A stretch of 64,000 nucleotides of DNA from positions 47,220-111,219 of the forward strand of contig NZ_SCNV01000026.1 of assembly GCF_005503145.1 (NCBI RefSeq), written 5' to 3'. Under the pieces are notes generated by a model. It did no database searches and was not told where the DNA came from. It was given only the letters and a program-made list of their open reading frames with translations. The translations under genes and the position numbers were made by a program. The stretch's first letter is position 1; each line of letters opens with the position of its first letter. This DNA is from Burkholderia sp. 4M9327F10 (GTDB lineage Bacteria > Pseudomonadota > Gammaproteobacteria > Burkholderiales > Burkholderiaceae). This document shows positions 43,347 to 51,917 of this stretch, piece after piece.

Positions 43347-44954
43347 TCACCCCAGCATCGGCGGCATGCCGAGCGGCCATGGGTTATCCGGGTGGCGCGC
43401 CAGGGTGCGGCGCGCCAGCGGCGCCCCTTCGAGATGATCCGGTCCATTGGCCAGCACACTTTCGAGCGAGCGCACGGCATCGAGGTGGCCGCCAAGATCG
43501 CGGTACGCGTCATAGCTCATCGTGAACTCGATCGGTGCGACGATGGCCGGCGTCGGCACCGTGCCGAATGAACGGTCCGGCATACGCGTCACATCCACCA
43601 TGACCGTAATGCCGCCGCCCGGCCATACGTAAGCCGGTGCGCCACCGCATGTCACGTTCACGAGCCGCTGCTTGATGGCGCGCGTCAGCAACACCGGATT
43701 TTCGGTGGCGCCGGCGCGCAGGCTGCCGCCCGCGCCGCCCAGAAACAACACGGTCGCCAGCGACGGTTCGCAGTTTTCGCCGATCCGCTCCACGGTGCGC
43801 CGCACCGCATCCGGCATCTCCATGATGCGCGGCGTCAGATCGGAATCAAGCTCGTACCACTGCGCATGCTCGCCGGTGGTCGACACCATCAGCAGGCGCA
43901 TGCCGGGCCGGGCCACCGCGGGATCGAAGCCTTCAATAATCGCCAGCGGGTCCTGTATGTCGGTGCCGCCCCAACCGGTGCCCGGATTGGCCACCTGAAA
44001 ATAGCGGCCCGGCGTCGATTTGCGGCCGCGAATCTTCAGACCTGAGCGCGTCATGCCCAGACACCGCCCCGCCTGATGCTCGGTCAGCACGCCGGTAATG
44101 TGATCGTCGACCACCACTACCTCGTCGACATGGCCGAACCACTGTTTGGCAAAGATGCCGATAGTCGCGGAGCCGCAGCCCACCCGCATACGCTGCTCTT
44201 CGACGCCGTCCACGATTGGCGCCGCGCCGGCGCGGATCACCAGACTCGCACCGCCGTCGATAGTCAGCTCGACCGCCTCCTTGTTGCCGAGCGCCAGCAT
44301 CATGTCGCAGGTCACGCGGCCTTCTTTCTTGCTGCCGCCGGTCAGATGGTGGACGCCGCCGAGGCTCAGCATCTGCGAGCCGTATTCGGCGGTGGTGACG
44401 TGGCCGACCATCTCACCCTGGCAACGCACATTCGCCTGCTCCGGCCCGAGAAAGCGGTCGGTGTCGATCTTCACCTTGAAACTGCAGTAGCTAAAGATGC
44501 CCTCGGTGACGACGGTCACCATATCGACATCGTTGTGCTTCGAAGCCACGATAAAAGGCGCGGGCTTGTAGTCCGGGTAGGTGGACGACGCGCCCACACC
44601 GGTCACGAAGAGCGCCTGCTCCTCTTTGGCTGCATCGCCGTGCGCCTGCCCCGATGCACCAAATTCGATCGTGGCCTGCGCTTCAGGGCTTTGCACTGCC
44701 ACAGGCGAGCGCGCCATGAACACCACCGGATCGACACGGATCAGCCGCCCTTCTGCATTCGCATAGCGGTCGCACGCCCCGGTGCGGCCTTCGGATATCT
44801 GGCACAGCACGGGGCAGGCATTGCATTCGATCTTGTTGGACGCCATCCGCTCGCTGCGGGGCGCCGCTTTTTCGAGCACGGTGGGGCCAGGCGTGGAGGC
44901 GGTTTCGCCATCCACCCGGTCTGCACCGAAATCGACCTTCGTATGCTCAGTCAT
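43347..44954 (-). CDS. 6-hydroxynicotinate reductase-like iron-sulfur enzyme
   Basis: 535 residues from the ATG at 44954; an ATG at 44978 is also possible. An N-terminal cysteine cluster C44-x2-C47-x3-C51-x9-C61 (ECNACPVLC...GAC) looks like a [4Fe-4S] site, and further conserved-looking cysteines follow (YCSFK, RCQGEM, TCDMM, GCGSATIG, TCGGAPAY). The chain recalls proteins annotated as 6-hydroxynicotinate reductase, which reduce 6-hydroxynicotinate to the tetrahydro-6-oxo form with reduced ferredoxin. The divergent ferredoxin and flavoprotein reductase genes fit that need. First gene of the long minus-strand run. Assignment is from remembered annotation, not a search. Confidence 0.75.
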   Translation of the reverse strand: MTEHTKVDFGADRVDGETASTPGPTVLEKAAPRSERMASNKIECNACPVLCQISEGRTGACDRYANAEGRLIRVDPVVFMARSPVAVQSPEAQATIEFGASGQAHGDAAKEEQALFVTGVGASSTYPDYKPAPFIVASKHNDVDMVTVVTEGIFSYCSFKVKIDTDRFLGPEQANVRCQGEMVGHVTTAEYGSQMLSLGGVHHLTGGSKKEGRVTCDMMLALGNKEAVELTIDGGASLVIRAGAAPIVDGVEEQRMRVGCGSATIGIFAKQWFGHVDEVVVVDDHITGVLTEHQAGRCLGMTRSGLKIRGRKSTPGRYFQVANPGTGWGGTDIQDPLAIIEGFDPAVARPGMRLLMVSTTGEHAQWYELDSDLTPRIMEMPDAVRRTVERIGENCEPSLATVLFLGGAGGSLRAGATENPVLLTRAIKQRLVNVTCGGAPAYVWPGGGITVMVDVTRMPDRSFGTVPTPAIVAPIEFTMSYDAYRDLGGHLDAVRSLESVLANGPDHLEGAPLARRTLARHPDNPWPLGMPPMLG

Positions 44955-45083
44955 GTTGGGGTTCCCATACGACGACATTACAAGCGGTCCTGCCCGGCTG
45001 ACGAAATAGCCTATGTTTCAAGGCCTATTCGTGTGACACGCCACAGCACGCATTTTGAAAAATGTTGCGGTCACTCACCGTTC

Positions 45084-45101
45084 GTGTAGTATCCACTACA
45101 C
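45084..45101. promoter_or_regulatory. 18-bp palindrome in the divergent reductase/ferredoxin promoter region
   Basis: GTGTAGT-ATCC-ACTACAC has perfect 7-base arms. It lies 130 bases from each start codon in the 276-base divergent gap. Weak -10-like boxes overlap it in both directions. A second, looser pair (TTGAT at 45107, ATCAA at 45125) follows. The symmetry suits a TetR-family dimer, and a TetR gene ends this gene group. Confidence 0.6.
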
Positions 45102-45230
45102 CAAACTTGATTGAAATCTACTCGATCAAAATAGTCTGCGCAACGTCTTTTCCCCGGCCTTGCCTGATCTTTCGTCATGCTGCGGCGCGCCAATTTCTGC
45201 GCCGCGGCCCTGTGCAGAAGGAGTTTCGCC

Positions 45231-45554
45231 GTGACTCATGTCGTGACAGAAGCCTGCATCCGCTGCCGCTATACCGATTGCGTGGACGTCTGCCCGGTGG
45301 ACTGCTTCCACGCCGGGCCGAACATGCTGGTGATCGATCCGGACGAGTGCATCGACTGCGCGGTGTGTGTGGCCGAGTGCCCCGTCAATGCAATTTACGC
45401 CGAAGAAGACCTCCCTGCAGACCAGCAGGCGTTCATCGCGCTGAATGCGGAGCTAACCGGGGTGTTTCCGGTGCTCAACAAGCGCGAGGAACCCATGCCG
45501 GACGCTGACGCATGGAAGGATGTGATCGACAAACTGCACCTGCTCGAGCGCTAA
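45231..45554 (+). CDS. fdxA: 7Fe ferredoxin (FdxA-like)
   Basis: 107 residues from a GTG at 45231 with a strong AGAAGGAG ribosome site; the in-frame ATG at 45177 adds a non-homologous leader. Cluster ligands CIRCRYTDCVDVCPVDC and CIDCAVCVAECP match the [3Fe-4S]/[4Fe-4S] FdxA type. It should be the low-potential electron carrier for the reductase encoded divergently. Confidence 0.95.
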   Translation: MTHVVTEACIRCRYTDCVDVCPVDCFHAGPNMLVIDPDECIDCAVCVAECPVNAIYAEEDLPADQQAFIALNAELTGVFPVLNKREEPMPDADAWKDVIDKLHLLER

Positions 45555-45686
45555 GGGACGCCATGCTCCATCCAACGCCACCGCCGCTCTGCAACCCGAT
45601 TTCACCGCGCTGCTGCATCCCCGGGATGCGCGCGCGGCTCATCGTTCCCCCGTTGTTCCTCACTCAACCGATTGCAGGAGAGATCC

Positions 45687-46787
45687 ATGAACGAAGTTGT
45701 TGACCACCCCGCCTCTCAAGGCACGCAAGACACCCACGCCGAACCGCCATCGCCCATCGAGACCGACGCATTGATCGTCGGTGCAGGGCCGGTCGGCCTC
45801 TTTCAGGTGTTCGAACTGGGCCTGCTGGAAATCAAGGCGCATGTGATCGATTCGCTGCCGGTAGTGGGCGGCCAGTGCGTCGAGCTGTATCCGGACAAGC
45901 CGATTTACGACATTCCCGCGGTGCCTATCTGCACCGGGCAGGAGCTTGCCGATAATCTGCTCAAGCAGATCGAACCATTTGGCGCGACGTTTCACCTCGG
46001 GCAGGAGGTGCAGATTGTCGAACGTCTGGCGGACCGGCGTTTTTTCGTGCGCACCAGCAAAGGCACCGAGTTCGTAACGAAAACCATCTTCATTGCGGCG
46101 GGTGTAGGCTCGTTCCAGCCGCGCACACTGAAGGTAAGCGGCATTGACAAGTATCATGGGCGGCAACTGTTCTATCGTGTGCGCGACCCCGAACTGTTCC
46201 GCGACAAGGACATTGTGATCTGCGGCGGCGGCGATTCCGCACTCGACTGGGCGCTCAATCTGGTGGATGTGGCGCAAAGCGTGATCCTCGTGCACCGGCG
46301 TGATGAATTCCGCGCCGCGCCTGCCTCGGTGGCGAAAATGCGCGCGCTGTGCGACGAGTTGCGCATGCAATGCCTCGTCGGCCAGGTCAGTGGCTTCGAA
46401 GACAATCATGAAGCGCTTCACCGCATCAAGGTGACAGGTGGTGACGGCGTGACGCGCACGCTCGAACTCGATCATCTGCTGGTGTTCTTCGGACTCTCGC
46501 CGCAACTTGGACCGATCGCCCAATGGGGCCTGGAAATCGAGCGCAAGCAGGTGGGGGTCGACACCGAAAAGTTCGAAACCAATGTGCCGGGCATCTTCGC
46601 AGTCGGCGATATCAATACCTATCCCGGCAAGAAGAAGCTGATCCTGTCGGGCTTCCATGAAGCGGCGCTGGCGGCTTTTGGCGCGGCGCCCTATATTTTC
46701 CCGGACAAGAAGATCCATATGCAGTACACAACAACCAGCACCAAACTGCACAAGGTGTTGGGTGTCGAGTCGCCGGTATTCGATTGA
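45687..46787 (+). CDS. Ferredoxin-NADP+ reductase, thioredoxin reductase-like type
   Basis: 366 residues, ATG preceded by CAGGAGAG. FAD-binding LIVGAGPVGLFQVFELG and the NAD(P)-binding CGGGDSALDWALNL are intact, and the redox CxxC of true thioredoxin reductase is absent (the position reads CVEL and the active-site region lacks the pair). This is the type-2 ferredoxin/flavodoxin reductase pattern. It follows the ferredoxin gene by 132 bases and would reduce it with NADPH. Confidence 0.88.
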   Translation: MNEVVDHPASQGTQDTHAEPPSPIETDALIVGAGPVGLFQVFELGLLEIKAHVIDSLPVVGGQCVELYPDKPIYDIPAVPICTGQELADNLLKQIEPFGATFHLGQEVQIVERLADRRFFVRTSKGTEFVTKTIFIAAGVGSFQPRTLKVSGIDKYHGRQLFYRVRDPELFRDKDIVICGGGDSALDWALNLVDVAQSVILVHRRDEFRAAPASVAKMRALCDELRMQCLVGQVSGFEDNHEALHRIKVTGGDGVTRTLELDHLLVFFGLSPQLGPIAQWGLEIERKQVGVDTEKFETNVPGIFAVGDINTYPGKKKLILSGFHEAALAAFGAAPYIFPDKKIHMQYTTTSTKLHKVLGVESPVFD

Positions 46788-46860
46788 CGAACTGCCTGGC
46801 GGGCTGGGTTAGGGCTGATTTCTGTCTGACTTTGGGCTAACTTCAGGCTGTATCATGACG

Positions 46861-46907
46861 GCGGGCCGGCGTTGAATGTTGCCGGCCCGCTGCGGTATGC
46901 AGCGGGC
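46861..46907 (+). promoter_or_regulatory. Two overlapping, mutually exclusive hairpins upstream of the TetR gene
   Basis: Stem A: GCGGGCCGGC (46861-46870) with GCCGGCCCGC (46881-46890), perfect 10-base arms. Stem B: GCCCGCTGC (46885-46893) with GCAGCGGGC (46899-46907), perfect 9-base arms. Stem B's left arm uses six bases of stem A's right arm, so only one can form at full length. There is no T-run. It may terminate the upstream gene or act as a switch for the TetR gene 76 bases on. Confidence 0.55.
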
Positions 46908-46982
46908 GCTGCGTGCTGTGGCGTGTCGCGCTGTGTTGTGAGCAGATGCACCAGAACCTAACAGAGAGAACCGAGGCAGCCC

Positions 46983-47684
46983 ATGAGTCCAACTGCCGCC
47001 CGCAAGACGGGCGCCACCGGCATCCGCGCGAAGCAGGCCCAGGATACGCGCGCCAAGATTCTGAAGGCCGCCATCAAGGTGTTTGCGAAGCAAGGCTACG
47101 CGAGTGGCCGGGTTGAGAGCATTTCGAAAGCCGCGCGCTCGCACGACCGCATGATCTACTACTACTTCGGCAGCAAGGAGCAATTGTTCGTCGAAGTGCT
47201 GGAGACCATCTATTCGCAGTTCAACGAAGCGGAAAGCCGGCTCGACCTGGACCTCGACGATCCCGTGCGTGGGCTGCTTCAGGTGGTGGAGTTTGTCTGG
47301 CAGTACTACCTCGATCATCCCGAGTTCGTCACGCTGCTGTCCAGCGAGAACCTGCATCAGGGCAAGCACGCCAAAAAGTCATCCAAGCTGCGCGATATTT
47401 CCGGGTATGCGATTTCCGTGGTCCAGAAGGTGCTGGATGCGGGTAAAGAGAAAGGCGTGTTTCGTGGCGGCATCGCGGCACGCGATGTTTACATCATGAT
47501 TGCGTCGCTAGGGTATTTCTATAACGCCAACCAGTACACGCTGAGCGCGTTCCTCGGCGAAACGCTCATGGACAAGGCGGCGCTCGCGCACTGGTGCGAA
47601 GTCATCAAGGAAACGGTGTTGCGGGCGGTGCTGGCGCAGGTGCCGGTTGAAGAGGCCGGCAAGGTGCGAGAAAACGCGTCGTAG
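46983..47684 (+). CDS. TetR-family regulator
   Basis: 233 residues. N-terminal HTH with RVESISKAARSHDRMIYYYFGSKEQLF (recognition helix ending in the YYYFGSKEQLF signature); the C-terminal domain is helical and resembles those of NicS/RutR-like members in layout (VQKVLDAGKEKGVFRGGIAARDVYIMIASLGYF). It ends the plus-strand group with ferredoxin and reductase, so it is the likely local controller of the N-heterocycle genes, with a pathway compound as inducer (inferred). Confidence 0.92.
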   Translation: MSPTAARKTGATGIRAKQAQDTRAKILKAAIKVFAKQGYASGRVESISKAARSHDRMIYYYFGSKEQLFVEVLETIYSQFNEAESRLDLDLDDPVRGLLQVVEFVWQYYLDHPEFVTLLSSENLHQGKHAKKSSKLRDISGYAISVVQKVLDAGKEKGVFRGGIAARDVYIMIASLGYFYNANQYTLSAFLGETLMDKAALAHWCEVIKETVLRAVLAQVPVEEAGKVRENAS

Positions 47685-47696
47685 CCGGCTGGGATT

Positions 47697-47718
47697 CCGC
47701 CTCGTGCGAAGGCGGTTT
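47697..47718 (+). terminator. Weak terminator-like hairpin after the TetR gene
   Basis: CCGCCT (47697-47702) and AGGCGG (47710-47715) followed by TTTC. Downstream an 11-base unit GCGGCCTTATC is tandemly repeated (47749-47770) before the convergent transporter gene. Confidence 0.4.
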
Positions 47719-47803
47719 CACTCGGCCTGACGATCAGGCATGAGCGGCGCGGCCTTATCGCGGCCTTATCGCCGCCTTCTCGCGGCTACGCCGCCACACT
47801 CTC

Positions 47804-49171
47804 TCAAGCCGCTTCCGGCGGCAAGTTCGCAGCCGCCGCGCGATGCGCGGCGGAGCGCTTCACCAGCAACGCCCCCGCTGCGATGAGCGACGGCACGGCA
47901 AGCAGTGCAAAGATCGTGCTGAAGCCAATATTGGCCTGCAACAGCAAGCCACCGGAAAACGCACCCAGAATCCCGCCGAAACGCCCAACACCGAGCATCC
48001 ATGCGACACCCGTGGCGCGGCCGCTAGTCGGATAGAACGCCGCGGCCAACGTGGGCAGCGACGACTGCGCCCCATTCATGCAAACGCCCGCAATAAACGT
48101 AATCGCCGCGAGCCACACAAGGCTGCCCGACTGCTGACCGACCATCCACACGAACAGACCCGTCAGCACGTAGGTAATCGCAATCACGCGATGCGGCTCG
48201 AAGCGGTCCATCAACCAGCCGACCGCAATCGACCCCACCCCGCCGCCGAACGGAAAGAGCGCCGTAACGAGCGCGGCTTGCCGCACCGTGAAGCCCGTAT
48301 CGCGGATCAAGGTGGGCAGCCAGCTAGTCAGCATGTAGTACACCAGCAGTCCGGAAAAGTAGGTCACCCACAGCATGATCGTGCCGGTCCTGAAGCGGGC
48401 TGAAAGCACCACGGAACCGCCCGTCTTGCGCTGCACCGTGGGATCTTCCGGCAGCACAAAGCGCACGTTGTCGAACGACTCGTTCGGCGCAATGCGCCGC
48501 AGCACGGCCGCAATCCGCTCCACCGGCCAGCCACGCAATACCATGAAGCGGATCGATTCGGGCAAGCCGATCAGCACGAAACCCAGCACGATCGGCATCG
48601 CGCCCCCCGCGACAAACACACTGCGCCAGCCGTAGTGCGGAATCAGCGCCGCCGCAACCAGACCGCCGGCTGAGGCGCCCACGGTAAAGCCGCAGAACAT
48701 CGTATTGACGAGGAGCGAGCGCTTGCGAGCGGGTGCATACTCGGAAGTCAGCGTGGTTGCGTTCGGCATCGCCGCACCCAAACCGATACCGGTCAGGAGA
48801 CGCAATACGGCCAGCTCAGTCACCGAGCCGGCAAACGCGCACGCAATGCTGAGCGCGCCGAACACCAGCACCGATCCCACCAGCACTTTCTTGCGCCCGA
48901 TGCGGTCCGCTAGCGGACCCGCCGCGAGCGCGCCAATCGCAAGGCCGACCAGCGCCGCGCTCATCACCGGCGCCAAAGCCGCTTTGGTGGCGTGCCATTC
49001 CTGCGCAAGCGAGGGCGCAACAAAGCCGATTGCAGCGGTATCGAAGCCGTCAGTCGCGACGATCAGAAAGCACAGGATCAGGACGAACCATTGATACGGC
49101 GAGAAACGCCGTGCATCGATAAACTGCTGCACGTCGAGCGTGCGCGTGGTGCCAAACACCGTGTCTGTCAT
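47804..49171 (-). CDS. pcaK: Aromatic acid:H+ symporter, MFS AAHS family (PcaK-like)
   Basis: 455 residues with twelve predicted membrane segments. The AAHS motif VATDGFDTAAIGFVAPSL in the first helix and the loop motif GPLADRIGRKKVLV are both clear. The ATG at 49171 is preceded by TTGGAGAC. It follows pcaC in the same direction (84-base gap) and probably imports 4-hydroxybenzoate or protocatechuate; given the neighbouring island, nicotinate-type acids cannot be excluded. Confidence 0.88.
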   Translation of the reverse strand: MTDTVFGTTRTLDVQQFIDARRFSPYQWFVLILCFLIVATDGFDTAAIGFVAPSLAQEWHATKAALAPVMSAALVGLAIGALAAGPLADRIGRKKVLVGSVLVFGALSIACAFAGSVTELAVLRLLTGIGLGAAMPNATTLTSEYAPARKRSLLVNTMFCGFTVGASAGGLVAAALIPHYGWRSVFVAGGAMPIVLGFVLIGLPESIRFMVLRGWPVERIAAVLRRIAPNESFDNVRFVLPEDPTVQRKTGGSVVLSARFRTGTIMLWVTYFSGLLVYYMLTSWLPTLIRDTGFTVRQAALVTALFPFGGGVGSIAVGWLMDRFEPHRVIAITYVLTGLFVWMVGQQSGSLVWLAAITFIAGVCMNGAQSSLPTLAAAFYPTSGRATGVAWMLGVGRFGGILGAFSGGLLLQANIGFSTIFALLAVPSLIAAGALLVKRSAAHRAAAANLPPEAA

Positions 49172-49255
49172 GGTTGTCTCCAATCCCATGCAAAGCTGTT
49201 TGTCTTGAGCGCGGTGCAATGCCCGCGCTTCTTTTCATTCTTGCGGCTGGCCGCG

Positions 49256-49639
49256 TCAGGTGCCGTCGTCTTCGCGAAACAGCTTGTCGGCCAGATGGAA
49301 GGCCGAATTGGCGGCCGGCACGCCGCAGTAGATCGCGGTCTGCAGCAGCACCTCCTTGATCTCCTCGTGCGTCACGCCATTGTTCTTCGCAGCGCGCAGA
49401 TGCAAGGCCAGCTCTTCGCTGCGATTGAGTGAGACCATCAGCGCGATCGTCACCAGGCTGCGCGTGTGACGCGGCAAACCTTCGCGCGTCCAGATCTCAC
49501 CCCATGCATACCGCGTGATGAAATTCTGGAACTCCTCCGTGAATTCGGTCAGGTTATTCAAGGAACGGTCGACGTGCGCATCGCCCAGCACCGCGCGGCG
49601 CACCTTCATTCCGGCCTCATAGCGTTCGTCGTCGTTCAT
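49256..49639 (-). CDS. pcaC: 4-carboxymuconolactone decarboxylase
   Basis: 127 residues, the classic PcaC length. The AhpD-like core lies in YAWGEIWTREGLPRHTRSLVTIALMVSLN and GVTHEEIKEVLLQTAIYCGVPAA. Removes CO2 from gamma-carboxymuconolactone to give the enol-lactone used by PcaD. Its ATG overlaps the pcaD stop by four bases and has an AAGGAG site inside pcaD. Confidence 0.95.
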   Translation of the reverse strand: MNDDERYEAGMKVRRAVLGDAHVDRSLNNLTEFTEEFQNFITRYAWGEIWTREGLPRHTRSLVTIALMVSLNRSEELALHLRAAKNNGVTHEEIKEVLLQTAIYCGVPAANSAFHLADKLFREDDGT

Positions 49640-50427
49640 TGCGGCTCCTTGAGGAAGTCGAGCACCGTCTTTGTAAAGACCTCAGCCTGCTCGATGTTGG
49701 AAATGTGCGACGCGTCCAGTTCGACATAGCGTGCGCCTGGGATAGCGGCGGCGAGTTCCTTGCCCTGGGCCGGCGTCGCCGCCAGATCGTGCGTGCCCGA
49801 AATCACGAGCGTGGGCAGCTTGATGCCAGACACTTCGGGACGCAGATCGGTTGCATCGATCGCTTCGCAGTTGTTGGCGTAGCCTTCCTTGTCGGTATGG
49901 ACGAAGACATCGCGGATCACGGAGAACATCAGCGGTTCGCGCGCAATGAATTCGCCAGTAAACCAGCGTGGCAGGACCGCTTCGGAGAGCGCGAGCATCC
50001 CCTCCTTGCGCGCCCGCTCGGCTCGCGGCACCCACACTTCCGGCGAGCCGATGCGCGCGGCGGTGTTGCACAGCACGACGCGTTGCAAGCGGCTCGTATG
50101 CCGCGCCGCCAACGCGACACCGGTCAGGCCGCCCATCGAGATACCGCAGAAATTCGCCTTGTCGATCTTCAGCGTATCCATCAGGCCGAGCACATCGCCG
50201 CTCAACTGTTCGATCGTATAGGGGCCCTTCGGCGCTTCCGAGTGACCGTGGCCGCGCGTGTCGTAGCGCAATACACGAAACTGTTTCGCGAGTGCAGCGA
50301 CTTGCGGCGTCCACATCGACATGTCGCTGCCGAGCGAATTCGACAGCACGATCCACGGCGCATGGCCGTGCCGGTCGCCGTCGATCCGATAGTGAAGCTC
50401 AATGCCATTGACTGCGGCGTAGGGCAT
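49636..50427 (-). CDS. pcaD: 3-oxoadipate enol-lactonase
   Basis: 263 residues of the alpha/beta-hydrolase fold. The nucleophile elbow GISMGG, an acid in SGTHDLAATP and the histidine in DASHISN form the triad. The ATG at 50427 follows CAGGAG; the open frame upstream overlaps pcaB without homology. Hydrolyses beta-ketoadipate enol-lactone to beta-ketoadipate, the PcaIJ substrate. Confidence 0.95.
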   Translation of the reverse strand: MPYAAVNGIELHYRIDGDRHGHAPWIVLSNSLGSDMSMWTPQVAALAKQFRVLRYDTRGHGHSEAPKGPYTIEQLSGDVLGLMDTLKIDKANFCGISMGGLTGVALAARHTSRLQRVVLCNTAARIGSPEVWVPRAERARKEGMLALSEAVLPRWFTGEFIAREPLMFSVIRDVFVHTDKEGYANNCEAIDATDLRPEVSGIKLPTLVISGTHDLAATPAQGKELAAAIPGARYVELDASHISNIEQAEVFTKTVLDFLKEPQ

Positions 50428-50431
50428 GCTG

Positions 50432-51811
50432 CTACTCCTGAGAGGTGGTGAGGTCGGCGCGCGCGCTGTGCAGGGCAAGCACGGCGTCTACGTAGGCATG
50501 CGCCTGACCGACGTATTGAGCCGGATCGAGCAGACGCTGCAGTTGCTCGACCGGAAGATGTTGCGTAACGGCGGGATCGGCCGCGAGTACGTCGAACAGT
50601 TTTTGCCCCGTCTGTACCGCCGTTTTCGAGGCCTGCTCGACCCGATGATGCGCGTCGAGCCGGCCAATGCTGTCGCCGAGTGCGAGCATCACCGCTTCGC
50701 CGAGAATCAGGCCATGCGTGACCTCGAGATTGGCTGCGAGCCGCTCGACATTGACGTCGAGGCCGCTGACGATCTGTTCAATATTGACAAGCGCGCCACC
50801 GGCGAGGCGCGCGAGATCGGGCAGCGCGTCCCATTCGGCCTGCCAGCCGCCGAGGGCGCGTTCGTGTTCCTGCACCATCCCGCTCAGCACGGTGGCAACG
50901 AGGCCAGGCGCGCGTGTTGCGGCGGTCAGCACGGCCGCGCAGCCGACCGGATTGCGCTTGTGCGGCATGGTCGACGAGCCGCCCTTGCCCGCCGCGGCGG
51001 GCTCCGCCACTTCGCCGAGTTCGGTTTGCATCTGCAGCGAGATATCCCGGGCCATCTTGCCAAGCGTGCCGATCAGCATGCCGAGCCATGCAGCGGTTTC
51101 GGCCACGCGATCGCGCTGCGTATGCCACGGCAAGGCGGGCACGCTCAGGTTCAACTCCTTGCCCAAGGTTTGGCTCACGGCCGGAGCGGCGTCGCGCAGG
51201 CTCGCGAGCGTGCCGGCGGCACCGCCGAATTGCAGGGTCAGCACGCGTGTGCGCAACTCATTGAGCCGTATGCGATAGCGCAACAGGGCGTCGAGCCATT
51301 GCGCGAATTTCAACCCCAGCGTAATCGGCAAGGCCTGCTGCAACCAGGTGCGGCCGATCATCGGTGTGGCGCGATGCTTGCGGGCCAGCACGGCAAGCGC
51401 CGCAGAGGTGCTGTGCAGATGATGTTCGAGCAGGTCGAAGGTGTCGCGCAGTTGCAGGACGGTCGCGGTATCGATGATGTCCTGGCTAGTCGCGCCCCAG
51501 TGAACGTACTTCGATGCCTCGGCATCTGCCGCCTTGACGCGCGCGGTCAACTGCTTGACGAGTGGAATGGCAAGGTTGCCGCCAAGGGCGGCGTCGCGCG
51601 CCAGGGTCTCGGCGTCGAGTTGGTCGGCGTGGCATGCTGCCTCGATCGCGGCTACCGCCGACGGCGGAATAACCTTATGCGCCGCCGACGCCCGCGCAAG
51701 CGCCGCCTCCACATCCAGCATCTTTTGCAGCGTCGCCCGCGGCGACCAGATGTCGTTCATCGGCTGCGTGCCGCAGAGGAGGCCGGTCAGGCGGGCACTG
51801 GCTTCGAGCAT
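50432..51811 (-). CDS. pcaB: 3-carboxy-cis,cis-muconate cycloisomerase
   Basis: 459 residues of the fumarase/aspartase superfamily with the signature GGSSTMPHKRNPVGC. The RTWLQQALPITLGLKFAQW and HWGATSQDI segments (the latter as YVHWGATSQDIIDT) carry active-site residues. Cyclises 3-carboxymuconate to gamma-carboxymuconolactone. Separated from pcaD by 4 bases and from pcaJ by about 106. Confidence 0.95.
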   Translation of the reverse strand: MLEASARLTGLLCGTQPMNDIWSPRATLQKMLDVEAALARASAAHKVIPPSAVAAIEAACHADQLDAETLARDAALGGNLAIPLVKQLTARVKAADAEASKYVHWGATSQDIIDTATVLQLRDTFDLLEHHLHSTSAALAVLARKHRATPMIGRTWLQQALPITLGLKFAQWLDALLRYRIRLNELRTRVLTLQFGGAAGTLASLRDAAPAVSQTLGKELNLSVPALPWHTQRDRVAETAAWLGMLIGTLGKMARDISLQMQTELGEVAEPAAAGKGGSSTMPHKRNPVGCAAVLTAATRAPGLVATVLSGMVQEHERALGGWQAEWDALPDLARLAGGALVNIEQIVSGLDVNVERLAANLEVTHGLILGEAVMLALGDSIGRLDAHHRVEQASKTAVQTGQKLFDVLAADPAVTQHLPVEQLQRLLDPAQYVGQAHAYVDAVLALHSARADLTTSQE

Positions 51812-51917
51812 GATGGAGTCGGTAAAACGGAGAAAGAGATCGGACCCGCGCGCAGCCTAGCCAGACAGGTGCGGCGCGCGGCGCTGTCCACCATTGTGGC
51901 GAAACGCCGCGCCAAGG

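Noticed and set aside
43347..44954. Reading the reductase-like gene as a cyanuric acid/barbiturase-type ring-opening amidohydrolase
   Set aside because: It is much longer than that family, has an N-terminal cysteine cluster, lacks the threefold repeat, and its ferredoxin and enamidase neighbours fit a reductase better.
47749..47770. Tandem 11-base repeat GCGGCCTTATC as a mobile-element scar
   Set aside because: Only two copies, no inverted ends and no associated gene; too little to support more than a local duplication.
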